From NCBI GenBank assembly GCA_036259875.1, contig DATAAZ010000012.1, positions 82,810 to 146,809 on the forward strand: a DNA stretch of 64,000 bases, given 5' to 3'. The DNA is from DATAAZ01 sp036259875. GTDB taxonomy: Bacteria; Actinomycetota; Thermoleophilia; Gaiellales; Gaiellaceae. Shown here one piece after another: positions 44,501 to 52,887 of the stretch; positions within the stretch are counted from its first letter, which is position 1, and every line of letters starts with the position of its first letter. A program made the translations under genes and the position numbers. The notes beneath the pieces were generated by a model. It saw nothing but the letters and a program-made list of their open reading frames with translations. It was not told where the DNA came from and ran no database searches.

Positions 44501-44773
44501 ACCGATCACCTTGTCGACGGTGCCGCCGTAGTCTTCGACGACCGCGCCGAGCCTGCCCATGAGCGAGGCGACGAACGCCCGGACGTCCTCGGGATCCTTG
44601 TCGCGCGAGAGCGCCGTAAAGCCTGAGATGTCCGCGAAGACGATCGTCGCGAGGCGCCGCTCCTCGGCGGGGAGCAGCGCCGGCGACGGCTCGAGCGCAT
44701 TCCCGCAGTTGCCGCAGAAACGCTGGCCGGCCGGGTTTTCCGATCCGCAGACGGGACAGCTAACGACGTCCAA
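41525..44773 (-). CDS. Adenylate/guanylate cyclase - AAA ATPase - TPR signalling protein
   Basis: A 1082-residue multidomain regulator. Order: zinc ribbon (CPVCGSENPAGQRFCGNCG, ~7-25), class III cyclase (~40-215) with both metal Asp residues (VFADISGFT; VIGDALMAVFGAP) and the transition-state Asn/Arg in AVNAAQRLQ, AAA/STAND ATPase with Walker A GPPGIGKT (~275) and FEDLHWAQPS Walker B, then TPR-like helical repeats to the end. Predicted to make cAMP/cGMP in response to a signal sensed by the ATPase/TPR part. TTG start at 44773 is inferred: no ATG/GTG precedes the zinc ribbon closely, and longer frames run antisense through pfkB. Confidence 0.87.
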   Translation of the reverse strand: MDVVSCPVCGSENPAGQRFCGNCGNALEPSPALLPAEERRLATIVFADISGFTALSRDKDPEDVRAFVASLMGRLGAVVEDYGGTVDKVIGDALMAVFGAPVAHEDDPERAVRAALEMQRCAEETASEFGELMLRIGVNTGDVFFAPVGPDARPTVTGSAVNAAQRLQAAAPRGAVLVGETTYRSTRAVIRYEEAGSVQVKADDEPFPAWRASEVPGLTERSVSVGPMVGRERELARLRAIWEETAELPRLELVTIFGPPGIGKTRLAAELATVVEASGGRVVRGRSLPYGQTSGYGAFAQQMSQLAGIFETDPAPLAREKLDRAVAARVREGADEVASHLAALMGLADTGAVEAPVLLFSVRRLVEALGREQPTMFLFEDLHWAQPSLLDLIDTMAGRLRDVPVLLVALARGELLDTRPSWGGGRPNYTSLELRPLTGEDSARLALALLAARAEPVADEVIKRLQETAEGNPLFIEEFAASLAERAADSLEELPTTVKGIIAARIDALPREERSVILDASVVGKIFWRGALERLRGDTAGVAAALDSLEERDLVRREPATSLQGDEEFSFKHMLIREVAYATLPKAVRGERHAAVARFIEDAAGDRVAESASSLAYHWREAGEPERELQYLRLAATRSWPVEAIALYDRALHLVGDDDVELHRRLRLERAAARVRAGAYAEAVPELDTLLEDLTGAERFEALEARFRASFWSADAEGAHRFGELARALAEELGDEERRARARSFLLGAGNMDGELETAHAHGRDALRMWPPETRPYELASTHELLGLNEYWQGAYEVAEEHSRRAYELGNEVQSITPAINGGAQLALSLSGLGRADEALSLFERVVALGRELEAQPRFTSRAMNMWAGSLHELFDTADARAKNEEAIALGEKAAFPGSIVSGKIDLLHSDLEIGEVGRAEATLPGLQAAAEATKGWHQWLWVTRLARAKAEVALAAGRHDDAIELARAAIEIAARYYRRKYVVTSRIVLGRALHKAGRPQEAGETLQRALAEAERLKHPATIWNAAARLAEAAYAAGDDAGSQRAHTRARVEVERFAAGLSDARRERFAAAPQLTDLFGLP

Positions 44774-44803
44774 GCAAACGCATTCTCGCGTATCGTCGCG
44801 CGG

Positions 44804-45748
44804 ATGACATCCCTCGACGTTGTCGCCGTCGGTGATGTCATGGTCGACGTTTCCATCCCGGCGGAGGAGGTTGCCGAAGGCCACGTTCTCGGCGTGCTCT
44901 GGATGCATGCCGGCGGCTCGGCGGCGAACGCTGCCGTTTGGGCGGCGACCGCGGGCGTGCGCTCGGGCGTCGTCGGGCGCGTTGGCGACGATCTTCCCGG
45001 GCGCGCGCTTCGCCGTGAGCTCGAAGACCGCGCCGTCCACGCGTCCCTCGCACTGGACGCGGATCTTCCGACCGGCTGCATCCTCGCGTTCGGTGAGCGG
45101 GTTATTGCCGAGCGGGGCGCGAACGCGCGGCTCGCGCCGGACGACCTGCCGCCCTCGCTCGGCGCTCCCGCGGTCCTCGTTTCCGGCTACATCCTTCTCC
45201 ACGCGGGCTCCGAAGCTGCGGGGCTCGCTGCGCTCGCGAGGGCGAGCGGCCCCTGGATCGCCGTCGATGCGGCGTCCGCCCGCCTCCTGCGCGGATACGG
45301 CCGTGATTCCTTCCTGGAAGCGACGGAGCGTGCGACTGTCCTGCTCCTGAATGAAGACGAAGCGGTCGCACTTACGGACGCGGAGCCGGAGCAGGCCGCA
45401 CGCACGCTTGCCGACCGTTATCGGCTCGTTTGCGTAAAGCGCGGTGCGGCCGGTGTAACGGCCTCGTTCGAGGGGACGGTGCTTCGCGCCAAGCCGCCGA
45501 CCGCCGAGCGCGGCGATGGCAGGGGAGCGGGCGATGCCTTCGCGGGCGCCCTGCTCGCGGCGCTCGCTCGTGGCGTGTCGGCGCAAACGGCGCTCACTGC
45601 CGCCTGCGGCGCCGGTGCGGCGGCGGTCGCATCGGGCGGCGTCTGGCCGCGGCTGGGACTGGCCCCGCCTTCTGGAGTCACTGCCGAGGCCGCGTCTGCG
45701 CGCCCTGAGTGGCTCGGGCGTGGTCAACCGGATCTTCCCGCCCGATAA
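44804..45748 (+). CDS. PfkB family carbohydrate kinase
   Basis: A 314-residue ribokinase-family sugar/nucleoside kinase. Signature 1 GGSAANAAVWAATAG (near residue 37) and signature 2 GDGRGAGDAFAGALL (catalytic Asp in GAGD) are clear, with a YILLHAGS lid region. ATG start. It lies between two cyclase genes on the other strand: 30 bp from the divergent large cyclase and with its last 71 bp overlapping the convergent DUF4242-cyclase gene. The sugar substrate is unknown. Confidence 0.9.
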   Translation: MTSLDVVAVGDVMVDVSIPAEEVAEGHVLGVLWMHAGGSAANAAVWAATAGVRSGVVGRVGDDLPGRALRRELEDRAVHASLALDADLPTGCILAFGERVIAERGANARLAPDDLPPSLGAPAVLVSGYILLHAGSEAAGLAALARASGPWIAVDAASARLLRGYGRDSFLEATERATVLLLNEDEAVALTDAEPEQAARTLADRYRLVCVKRGAAGVTASFEGTVLRAKPPTAERGDGRGAGDAFAGALLAALARGVSAQTALTAACGAGAAAVASGGVWPRLGLAPPSGVTAEAASARPEWLGRGQPDLPAR

Positions 45749-46538
45749 CCCGGAAAGCGGATATCGGACTGGCGAATCCCTTGAGCACGCGTCGATCAAC
45801 CTCCGCGAAGGCAAAGCCGCTTTCCGACCCGAGTTCACGCACGACGTCGGAGACGAGGACGGTGCCGGGATCCGCCGCGCTACAGAGGCGACTCGCGAGG
45901 TTGACCGTCGCGCCAAACAGATCGTCGTTGTGATCGACGGGTTCCCCGGCTGCAAGGCCGATCCGGACGCTTAGCGTCTCGGCACGACGCTCGTCGTTTC
46001 GCGCTTTGAACCCCGCCTGAATGGCCAGCGCAGCATCGAGAGCGTTCGCTGCGTCGTCGAAGGAGGCCATCACACCGTCGCCCGTATGTTTGATCTCGCG
46101 ACCGCGAAAGGCGACGAGCGCGCGCCGGATGATGACGTCATGCTCGGTAAGCAGACTCACGAACTCGGCGGCTTCCAGACGTTCCGCCAGCGCGGTCGAA
46201 CCCTCCAGGTCCGTAAAAAGGATCGTCCGGAAGGCACTGGTGACCTGAGAATCGTCGGCCGGATCGTGAACCTTGCCGAGGAACCGCAAGACGGCATCCT
46301 CGGAGACACGGATGATCTCGTTTGGGACGAGTCCATGTGACTCCCTGTGCACGGCCGCCATCGCTTCGGCCGCGGGCGCTCGCGCAAGGCAGAAGACCGC
46401 ACCGCTCTCGGCGTCGAACCAGTACGCAAGGAACTTGACGTCGTACTTTCCCTCCAGCTCAAGATCTCGTGAGTGAGCCTCGGCAATGTCCGCCGCGGAT
46501 ACTCCCGGCAGATCGTGGCGGTCCATGAAGAGCGGCAT
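45678..46538 (-). CDS. DUF4242 - class III cyclase protein
   Basis: A 286-residue protein. N-terminal DUF4242 domain (MPLFMDRHDLPG ... KFLAYWFDAESGAVFCLARAP, ~1-90), a small ferredoxin-like fold related to nickel-binding SCO4226, followed by a class III nucleotidyl cyclase domain (~110-260). Catalytic Asp residues (LFTDLEGST; HTGDGVMASF) and Asn/Arg (VNLASRLC) are present, so it should be active. Met at 46538 is chosen as the family start; Met 46559 is possible. Its 3' end overlaps pfkB by 71 bp antisense. Confidence 0.85.
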   Translation of the reverse strand: MPLFMDRHDLPGVSAADIAEAHSRDLELEGKYDVKFLAYWFDAESGAVFCLARAPAAEAMAAVHRESHGLVPNEIIRVSEDAVLRFLGKVHDPADDSQVTSAFRTILFTDLEGSTALAERLEAAEFVSLLTEHDVIIRRALVAFRGREIKHTGDGVMASFDDAANALDAALAIQAGFKARNDERRAETLSVRIGLAAGEPVDHNDDLFGATVNLASRLCSAADPGTVLVSDVVRELGSESGFAFAEVDRRVLKGFASPISAFRVIGREDPVDHARATQGAQTRPRQ

Positions 46539-46750
46539 CGCGAGCGTCGAACTTAGCATCGCCTCGGCGTCGTCGTGGGCGACGACCCGACCGCTACGCC
46601 CGTGATCACCCTCGGTCGACGTCCGAGCCACCGGCCTGACGAGTACGTAGCGGTCCGCTGCCGGTGAACCTGACCGGTGCAAGGCCGATCACGTGGACGT
46701 CATCACAGTCGAGATTGTCGACGATCGGGGGGCAAGGAGAGTACCCCGGC

Positions 46751-47695
46751 TCACGCGCCACGCTGGCGCGACTGCGGCGGTCTCGCGATCAGCCACCGTC
46801 GAATCGCCGGGGTGGGATCCGCGTTTCCTGCAGCATCGCGCGCACGGACGCGGAACGTATGGGGCCCGAGCGCGAGGCGTCTGAACGTCGTCGGTGAAGT
46901 GCAACGCCGCCACGCGCGCCGGTCGAGCCTGCACTGGAACGTCGACCCCCGCTCGGTCGATCGAAAGCCGAACGTCGCTCTGCCGGCGCGAGCAACTCGC
47001 GCGGGGGCGGATGTGATACGCGTGTTCGGCGGGGTCGTATCCGGTGGCGGGGGAGGCGGCGCAAGTCCGGTCAGCGTGTAGTTGTAGGACCCCGTGTCGG
47101 GCGCGAGATCGACCCCGGTCACGGTCGTCCCGCTCACGACGAGCGTGTCCTCGAGGAAGTTGAAGGCGCTCGTGACGCCGATGTCCGTCCGGCTGACGAC
47201 GATCAGCGGCCCGGACGCCCAGCCCACCTGCTCGGACGCGGGGTCGAAGACCGTGTAGTCCGTGCCGTTCCACCGGCCGAACGCATACGTCCCGCCGCCC
47301 GTTGCACTGCCGTTCAGCTGCACCAGGATTTCTGCGCCGACCGCTGTCGGGTCGCCCGTCGCGGGGCTGGCGTCCGCGTCGATCAGTAGCTCGAAGAAGT
47401 CACTCGGCGGTTGCACCGGGAGGTTCAGCACGTCGACGTCGAACGTGATCCGCCCGGCCGGATCGTTGCTGACGTTCGAGATCGTGATGTCGCCGGCCGT
47501 GCCCGTTTGGTCGCCAGCTGGATCGAAGTAGGGAACGCGCAGCTCGAAGGCACGGGCCGTCGAGAGATTGCGATCGAGGATGCGGTCGATGGTCGATCCA
47601 CCCGCGACCGGCCGGAGATCCGTTCCGGCGAGCGCAGGCGCTGCGAGAACGAGGAAAGCGACGAACGTGACGGTGAACGATGCGGCTTTCGACAT
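46751..47695 (-). CDS. Secreted protein with C-terminal Ig-like domain
   Basis: A 314-residue exported protein. Signal peptide ~1-23 (FTVTFVAFLVLAAPALA). Residues 24-~205 are beta-rich with Asp/Gly/Thr and no named domain; then a Pro-rich hinge (PPPPPPDTTPPNT) and an Ig-like module with TFQCRLDRRAWRRC and GPHTFRVRARDAAGNADPTP, a repeat type widespread in actinobacterial surface proteins. Probably extracellular; function unknown. It is divergent from the PQQ enzyme across 508 bp. Confidence 0.78.
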   Translation of the reverse strand: MSKAASFTVTFVAFLVLAAPALAGTDLRPVAGGSTIDRILDRNLSTARAFELRVPYFDPAGDQTGTAGDITISNVSNDPAGRITFDVDVLNLPVQPPSDFFELLIDADASPATGDPTAVGAEILVQLNGSATGGGTYAFGRWNGTDYTVFDPASEQVGWASGPLIVVSRTDIGVTSAFNFLEDTLVVSGTTVTGVDLAPDTGSYNYTLTGLAPPPPPPDTTPPNTRITSAPARVARAGRATFGFRSTERGSTFQCRLDRRAWRRCTSPTTFRRLALGPHTFRVRARDAAGNADPTPAIRRWLIARPPQSRQRGA

Positions 47696-48203
47696 ACCCG
47701 TCCTTCCAGTCTTGCCTGGAGTCAGCCCGGATGCTCGCTCCTTGTCCGGCCGAATGCAATAGCCGATGAGTGCGGCGGTCGAGACATGGCGCCCGGCACG
47801 ACGGGAGCGCCGTCATGAGCGGTTTCGCTCCCCTCACGAGTCGCCCCTCGGGCGCATCACGAGCCACTAGCCCGGCGAACCGAGAGAGGATCTCGCAGCC
47901 GGCGGTTCCCGGCTCACAGGTCGCCGATCCCGTGGTGAGGCGACGTTCGGCGCACGTCGCCTGCCGGTCGCGGTCGGCCGCCGCGGCGTGGCAAGGAGCC
48001 ACGCTCGAGGCCCGTGGCGACCGGAGCGGAGCGCCGGGCGCGCACTGCTACGCCGGTGGCAATCCGCCGCCGCGGAGGGCTCGTAACCCCTTACGACTTT
48101 CATGAACGGTCCGGGCCGCAGCGCGGGCCGCCGTCGGCGGGGTCGTCCGCCGGCAGTACTGGCCCTTTCGACCGGACGTGTATCCAAGCCTGGAGGTCCA
48201 CCG
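47696..48203. other. Divergent intergenic region, no gene seen
   Basis: 508 bp between two divergently transcribed exported-protein genes. The open frames in it read as Arg/Pro-rich shadow sequence. No tRNA, known riboswitch motif or convincing promoter hexamer pair was recognised. It must hold both promoters. Confidence 0.5.
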
Positions 48204-49790
48204 GTGATACGACTCATACGACCGAGACGGCGCGCGATCGTCTTCGCACTAGTTGCCGCGTTCTCGTTGGCGCCCGCTGCCGAGGCTCAGGCCCCGCCGA
48301 CGCCCACAGTGCTCGACCGAAACCTGGCAGTGCGCACGGCCGTCAGCGGGCTGGTTACTCCGGTGAGCATCGCCTTCCTCGGCGGGAACGACATGCTCGT
48401 GCTCGAGAAGAACACGGGCATGGTGAAGCGTGTCGTGAACGGAGCCGTTCAGAACACCGTGCTCGATCTCGCCGTCAACAACGCATCCGAGCGAGGGCTG
48501 CTCGGGATCGCGCTCCATCCGCATTTCCTGACGAATGGCTTCGTGTACCTCTTCTGGAGCTGCCAGGCTCCGCCTCCACCCGACAGCAATCCGTTCGTCC
48601 CGACGCAGGGGCGCTGCGCGGAGACGCCCGAGACCGGGGCGGACACGGACAACATCCTCGCCGTCCCGCTGTTGGGAAACCGCGTCGACCGGTTCGTGTG
48701 GGACGGGTCGGCGCTCAGATTCGACCGCAATCTGATCATGCTCCGTTCCTTCCAACACGACGGAGCCCCCGATCCTCCCGGTCAGAACGACTCGACTCAG
48801 CCACCGCGGGGCAACCACGACGGCGGCGTGCTTCGGTTCGGTCCCGACGGCAGGCTCTACGTCATCGTCGGCGACACCGGTCGGCGAGGGCAGCTGCAAA
48901 ACTTGCCCTGCGGGCCGACCGCAACGGCGTGTCCGGGGCAGGTGACGCCCGACGACCAGTTCGGCGGGCCCGAACCAGACGACGCGCACCTGACGGGCGT
49001 GATCTTGCGTCTGAACGACGACGGCGGGACGCCTGCCGACAACCCGTTCTTCTCCGCCGGGGCCACGATCGGCGGCGAGGTGGGCGAAAACGTCCAGAAG
49101 ATCTTCGCCTACGGCATTCGGAACAGCTTCGGGATCGCCTTTGACCCGAAGTCCGGAGATCTGTGGGAGCAGGAGAACGGCGACGACAGCTTCAGCGAGC
49201 TGAACAGGGTCGAACCCGGCATGAACTCGGGCTGGGTGCAGATCATGGGCCCACCCGAGCGGATCAACCAGTTCAAGGCGATCGAGACCGACACGACCGT
49301 CCCGCGTCCGTTTACGCCGGCGGGCTACTTCGGGCTCCAGCAACTCCGCTGGCCTCCGACTTTCATCGGAATCACACCGGAGGAGGGGCTCTCGCGCATG
49401 TTCATGCTCCCCGGCGCCCACTACAGCGCGCCGGAGCTGAGCTGGAAGTTCGAGGTAGCCCCAGGGGGCATCGGCTTCCTGAAAGGCGGAAAGCTCGGTT
49501 CCCGCTACCGGAACGACCTCTTCGTCGGCGGTGCGCGGGACTTTCTCGAAGGCGGTCACATCTTCCACCTCGATTTGAACCGGGCGCGCACCAAGATCAA
49601 GGTGCATGACCGACGGCTCAGGGACCGGGTAGCGGACAACCTGAACAAGTGGGAGATCACCGAGAGCGAGAGCCTGCTGTTCGGCCGGAACTTCGGCGTC
49701 GGCACGGATATCCAAACGGGACCGAACGGGAACCTCTTCGTCGTCTCCCTCTCGCACGGCGCGATCTACGAGATCTTCCGACGCAGGTAA
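48204..49790 (+). CDS. Secreted PQQ-dependent sugar dehydrogenase-like protein
   Basis: A 528-residue soluble glucose/sorbosone dehydrogenase-family beta-propeller. Signal peptide ~1-27 (AIVFALVAAFSLAPAAEAQA). Family motifs: LVTPVSIAFLGGNDMLVLEK, ERGLLGIALHPHF, GNHDGGVLRFGPDGRLYV, AYGIRNSFGIAFDP and ELNRVEPGMNSGW. It carries extra Cys-containing loops (SCQAP; LPCGPTATAC). GTG start at 48204 with GGAGG 8 nt upstream. Acts outside the membrane on a sugar or aldose, passing electrons from PQQ; no PQQ biosynthesis genes are in the window. Confidence 0.88.
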   Translation: MIRLIRPRRRAIVFALVAAFSLAPAAEAQAPPTPTVLDRNLAVRTAVSGLVTPVSIAFLGGNDMLVLEKNTGMVKRVVNGAVQNTVLDLAVNNASERGLLGIALHPHFLTNGFVYLFWSCQAPPPPDSNPFVPTQGRCAETPETGADTDNILAVPLLGNRVDRFVWDGSALRFDRNLIMLRSFQHDGAPDPPGQNDSTQPPRGNHDGGVLRFGPDGRLYVIVGDTGRRGQLQNLPCGPTATACPGQVTPDDQFGGPEPDDAHLTGVILRLNDDGGTPADNPFFSAGATIGGEVGENVQKIFAYGIRNSFGIAFDPKSGDLWEQENGDDSFSELNRVEPGMNSGWVQIMGPPERINQFKAIETDTTVPRPFTPAGYFGLQQLRWPPTFIGITPEEGLSRMFMLPGAHYSAPELSWKFEVAPGGIGFLKGGKLGSRYRNDLFVGGARDFLEGGHIFHLDLNRARTKIKVHDRRLRDRVADNLNKWEITESESLLFGRNFGVGTDIQTGPNGNLFVVSLSHGAIYEIFRRR

Positions 49791-49971
49791 GGACAGCTCA
49801 GAAGGGGCGTGCGAGGCTGCGCGCCCCTTCGCGTTCCCACGTACTTGCCCGAAGAGTCGAGACGGCCGTGAAGCGCTCGGTCGGCGATCGCCCGCCCACC
49901 GGCGACGAGCGGTTTCAGCTCCCTGGCGCCGTCGCGACGAGACGGTACGCTCGCCGCTTGAGGCCGCGGTG

Positions 49972-50967
49972 ATGCTGACGAAACGTGCGCTCGGCACAGA
50001 GGGCCTCACCGTGTCCGCGCTCGGGCTCGGCTGCATGGGGATGAGCCAGTCCTACGGCACGCCCGAGGAGCGCGACGAGCGCGAGTCGATCGCGACCATC
50101 CGGCGGGCACTCGAGCTTGGCGTCACGTTCTTCGACACGGCCGAGGTGTACGGGCCGTACACGAACGAGGAGCTGGTGGGCCGCGCCCTCCAGGGCCGGC
50201 GCGACCGGGCGATCATCGCGACCAAGTTCGGGTTCAGGATCGAGAACGGCGCGATCGCGGGTCTCGACAGCCGTCCCGCGCACGTCCGTGAGGCGGTCGA
50301 GGGCTCGCTCCGCCGGCTGCAGACGGACTACATCGACCTCCTCTACCAGCACCGCGTCGATCCCGCCGTGCCGATCGAGGACGTTCTCGGCGCGATGAGC
50401 GATCTCGTGCGCGAGGGTAAGGTGCGCTTCCTCGGCCTCTCCGAGGCGGGGGAGCGGACGATCCGGCGCGCCCATGCCGTGCACCCGATTTCCGCGCTCC
50501 AGAGCGAATATTCGCTGTGGGAGCGAAACCTGGAGCCGCGCATCCTCCCGTTGCTGCGCGATCTCGGCATCGGCCTTGTGCCGTTCGCGCCCCTCGGCCG
50601 CGGCTTCCTAACCGGGGCCGTGAAGCGCGCCGAGGAGTACCCGGAGGGCGATTTCCGTCGAAACGACCCGCGCTACCAGGGCGAGAACTTTGACGCGAAC
50701 ACGCGCGCCGCCGAATCGGTGCGCGAGCTGGCCGCGCGTAAGGGAGTGGCCCCGAGCCGCGTCGCGCTTACCTGGCTGCTACACAAGGGCGACGACATCG
50801 TCCCGATCCCGGGGACGAAGCGGCGGAAGTACCTGGAGGAGAACGTCGGTGCGGCGGACGTCTCGCTCACGAGCGAGGAGATCGCGGTGCTCGACGCGGC
50901 GCTTGCGCCCGAAAACGTGTCCGGGCCGCGCTACGCCGCCGCGCAGATGGCGCAGGTCGACCGGTAA
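49972..50967 (+). CDS. Aldo/keto reductase
   Basis: A 331-residue NADPH-dependent oxidoreductase of the AKR13/YakC-like group. Catalytic tetrad Asp55, Tyr60 (FDTAEVYGPYTNEELVG), Lys85 (IATKFGF) and His127 (LYQHRVD) is complete; late PIPGTKRRKYLEENV is the cofactor-binding loop. A GTG directly precedes the ATG (GTGATG), so the start could be 49969. Monocistronic by position. Substrate unknown. Confidence 0.92.
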   Translation: MLTKRALGTEGLTVSALGLGCMGMSQSYGTPEERDERESIATIRRALELGVTFFDTAEVYGPYTNEELVGRALQGRRDRAIIATKFGFRIENGAIAGLDSRPAHVREAVEGSLRRLQTDYIDLLYQHRVDPAVPIEDVLGAMSDLVREGKVRFLGLSEAGERTIRRAHAVHPISALQSEYSLWERNLEPRILPLLRDLGIGLVPFAPLGRGFLTGAVKRAEEYPEGDFRRNDPRYQGENFDANTRAAESVRELAARKGVAPSRVALTWLLHKGDDIVPIPGTKRRKYLEENVGAADVSLTSEEIAVLDAALAPENVSGPRYAAAQMAQVDR

Positions 50968-51217
50968 CGTCCGACTTCGCCGTCGCGACGCCCGCGGATG
51001 ATCTAACACGGCGCGTCGAAGCCCGCATCACCAGCGGCCACCGGCCGGATCTCGCCGGGACGCGGTCCCGAGGTGGTCAGTGCGGCGCGCACCGTCTGCG
51101 TGGCTAGCAACGGCGTCGGTGCGCTGACGCGGCTGCGGAACTTGGCGATCGCGTCGCGGAGCCGTCGAGGCAGCCCGCGCGGGGCGAGCGTTCGTCCTCG
51201 GCGCGTTGCACGCGAGG

Positions 51218-51397
51218 TCAGCTCGCTTCGCGACGCGGCCGCCGTACCAGTTCGCCGCCGCAGTTCGGACACGTTGCGCGGAGAGCGTCGCGACAGCTAC
51301 GGCAGAAGGTGCACTCGTAGCTGCAGATGTACGCCTCGCCGTCGGCGACGAGGGCGGCGCCGCAGCGCTCACAGTGCTCCCGCATCTCAAGCGCCAT
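51218..51397 (-). CDS. DUF1272 family zinc-binding protein (59 aa)
   Basis: An ATG-started 59-codon gene, MALEMREHCERCGAAL through GGELVRRPR. It has the DUF1272 layout: CERC near the N-terminus, then CSYECTFCRSC and CPNCGG, eight Cys in four CxxC-like pairs, suggesting two structural zinc sites. Family members are small cytosolic proteins of unknown role. About 200 bp separate it from the Cys/Met enzyme gene upstream on the same strand. Confidence 0.82.
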   Translation of the reverse strand: MALEMREHCERCGAALVADGEAYICSYECTFCRSCRDALRATCPNCGGELVRRPRREAS

Positions 51398-51599
51398 GTC
51401 GCTCCGCGACGCGCGCTCGCACGTCAGGATTCCTGCGCCAACGCGGAGCGATCACCGCCGCACAGCGCTCCACAAGCTGCTTGTCGTTGCCGTCAACGCG
51501 CGATCTCCGAGCCCGTCGTCGTACGTGTGGCTCACAGCGTTCGCGGCCGCGGAGATGCGCTATTGCCCATGAGGACCTCAGCGGTGAACTCCGCCTCGA
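51398..51599 (-). other. Gap with possible broken coding fragments
   Basis: On the minus strand short protein-like pieces appear in different frames (MIEAEFTAEVLMGN from an ATG overlapping the end of the Cys/Met gene, then HTYDDGLGD, then NDKQLVERCAAVIA). They could be remnants of one small gene with frameshifts. No family is recognised, so this is only a possibility. Confidence 0.2.
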
Positions 51600-52832
51600 T
51601 CATCGCGTTGTTCCGTCGCGCCGGCCGCTCGCGACAGCGGGCGGTTCGCCGCCTGCCACATCAGCCGCCTCGTCGAGGGCGCGACGGAAGTCGTCGATCA
51701 GGTCCTGGGCGTCCTCGATCCCGCAGCTAACGCGCACGAGGTCCTCGCCGACGCCGATGCGGTCACGATCTTCGGCACTCATCCCGGCGTGCGACGTTAG
51801 TGCCGGCACAGTGATCAGTGTCTCGACGCTGCCGAGGCTCGGTGCGACGCTCGGGATTCGCAGTGCGGCAAGCATTCGTTGCGCAGCCTCCGCACCACCG
51901 CGGAGGCGGAAGCTGAGCACGCCCCCGAAGCCCGAGAACAGCTCGGCCGCGCGCCCGTGATCCGGGCTCGCTGGCAGCCCCGGATAGTTGACCTCGGTGA
52001 CCTGCGGGTGGTCGGCGAGGAAGCGGGCGAGGGCGTCGGCGTTCGCATTCTGCACGCGGACGCGTACGGCGAGCGTCTTCAGCCCGCGCGCGAGCAGGAA
52101 GCACGCGTGCGCGTCGAGGCTCCCTCCGTAGTGGTTCAGCGTCTTGCGCACACGCTCGACCAAGGCAACGGGACCGACGACGCAGCCGGCGCAGATGTCG
52201 GAATGGCCGTTCAGGTACTTCGTCGCGCTGTGACAGACGAGGTCGAAACCAACCTCGAGCGGCCGGAAGTTGACCGGTGAAGCGAAGGTGTTGTCGATCA
52301 CGCTTGTCAGGCCCTCGTGCCTGGCGAAGCGGAGGACGTCGAGGAGATCCGGCACGCGGATGAGCGGATTGCTGATCGTTTCGACGAGGAAGAGTCGCGT
52401 CTGCGCCGTTTTCGCGGCGGCCCATGAGGATGGGTCGCGCGCGTCGACGAAGTCGTAGCTCCAGCCGAGTTCCCCTGCGTGATGGGTGATGAAGTCGTGC
52501 GTCCCGCCGTAGAGGCAGTCGCTGACGAGGAAGTGATCGCCGTTTCGTAGCAGGCTCAGAAGGATGGCGGTCACGGCGGCCATGCCCGAGGCCGTCGCGA
52601 CCGCTGCTTCGCCGCCCTCGAGCGCGGCCAGCTTTGCGTGGAGATACTGATGCGACGGCGTCGTGCTTAGGCGGGGGTACTTGATGTCGTGGTAGTCGGT
52701 ATCGGGCTCGGAGGCGAAAACGGCGGCTTGGTAGATGGGGAATACGAGCGAGGCCTCGGGCCCGGGACGGCGCTCACCGCCATGTACGGCCAACGTCCCG
52801 ATCGCGCCACCCGCTTGTTCGTCTCGACCCAC
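51600..52832 (-). CDS. Cys/Met metabolism PLP-dependent enzyme (cystathionine gamma-synthase/lyase family)
   Basis: A 410-residue fold-type I PLP enzyme. The Schiff-base Lys205 is in SATKYLNGHSD; Asp180 (VIDNTFASP) and Tyr107 (SDCLYGG) are the usual PLP contacts. It belongs to the MetB/MetC/MGL/MetZ family; which of synthase, lyase or sulfhydrylase cannot be decided by eye. GTG start with GGAGGAGG just upstream. An intrinsic terminator hairpin ends ~22 bp before the start, arguing for attenuation control. Confidence 0.9.
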   Translation of the reverse strand: MGRDEQAGGAIGTLAVHGGERRPGPEASLVFPIYQAAVFASEPDTDYHDIKYPRLSTTPSHQYLHAKLAALEGGEAAVATASGMAAVTAILLSLLRNGDHFLVSDCLYGGTHDFITHHAGELGWSYDFVDARDPSSWAAAKTAQTRLFLVETISNPLIRVPDLLDVLRFARHEGLTSVIDNTFASPVNFRPLEVGFDLVCHSATKYLNGHSDICAGCVVGPVALVERVRKTLNHYGGSLDAHACFLLARGLKTLAVRVRVQNANADALARFLADHPQVTEVNYPGLPASPDHGRAAELFSGFGGVLSFRLRGGAEAAQRMLAALRIPSVAPSLGSVETLITVPALTSHAGMSAEDRDRIGVGEDLVRVSCGIEDAQDLIDDFRRALDEAADVAGGEPPAVASGRRDGTTR

Positions 52833-52853
52833 TTCCGCCTCCTCCGTCGGCCC

Positions 52854-52887
52854 ACAAAGAAAGCCTCAGGCGAAACGCCTGAGGCTT
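52854..52887 (-). terminator. Intrinsic terminator in front of the Cys/Met gene (candidate attenuator)
   Basis: On the minus strand a 12-bp perfect stem (AAGCCTCAGGCG, 3-nt loop, CGCCTGAGGCTT) is followed by TTTCTTTG. It ends ~22 nt before the GTG start and just before its ribosome-binding site. Upstream (52890s) GAGGC-GACGAA-GCCTC could pair with the 5' arm instead, an antiterminator-like alternative, and GCCCC/GGGGC forms a further stem. It may also simply terminate the SARP gene that ends at 53021. Confidence 0.8.

Noticed and set aside
44774..45955. N-terminal extension of the cyclase-ATPase by 394 codons
   Set aside because: The extension runs antisense through the whole pfkB gene and is low-complexity Arg-rich; the zinc ribbon marks the true N-terminus.
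48249..50036. 595-codon minus-strand frame opposite the PQQ enzyme
   Set aside because: Antisense to a gene with signal peptide and clear family motifs.
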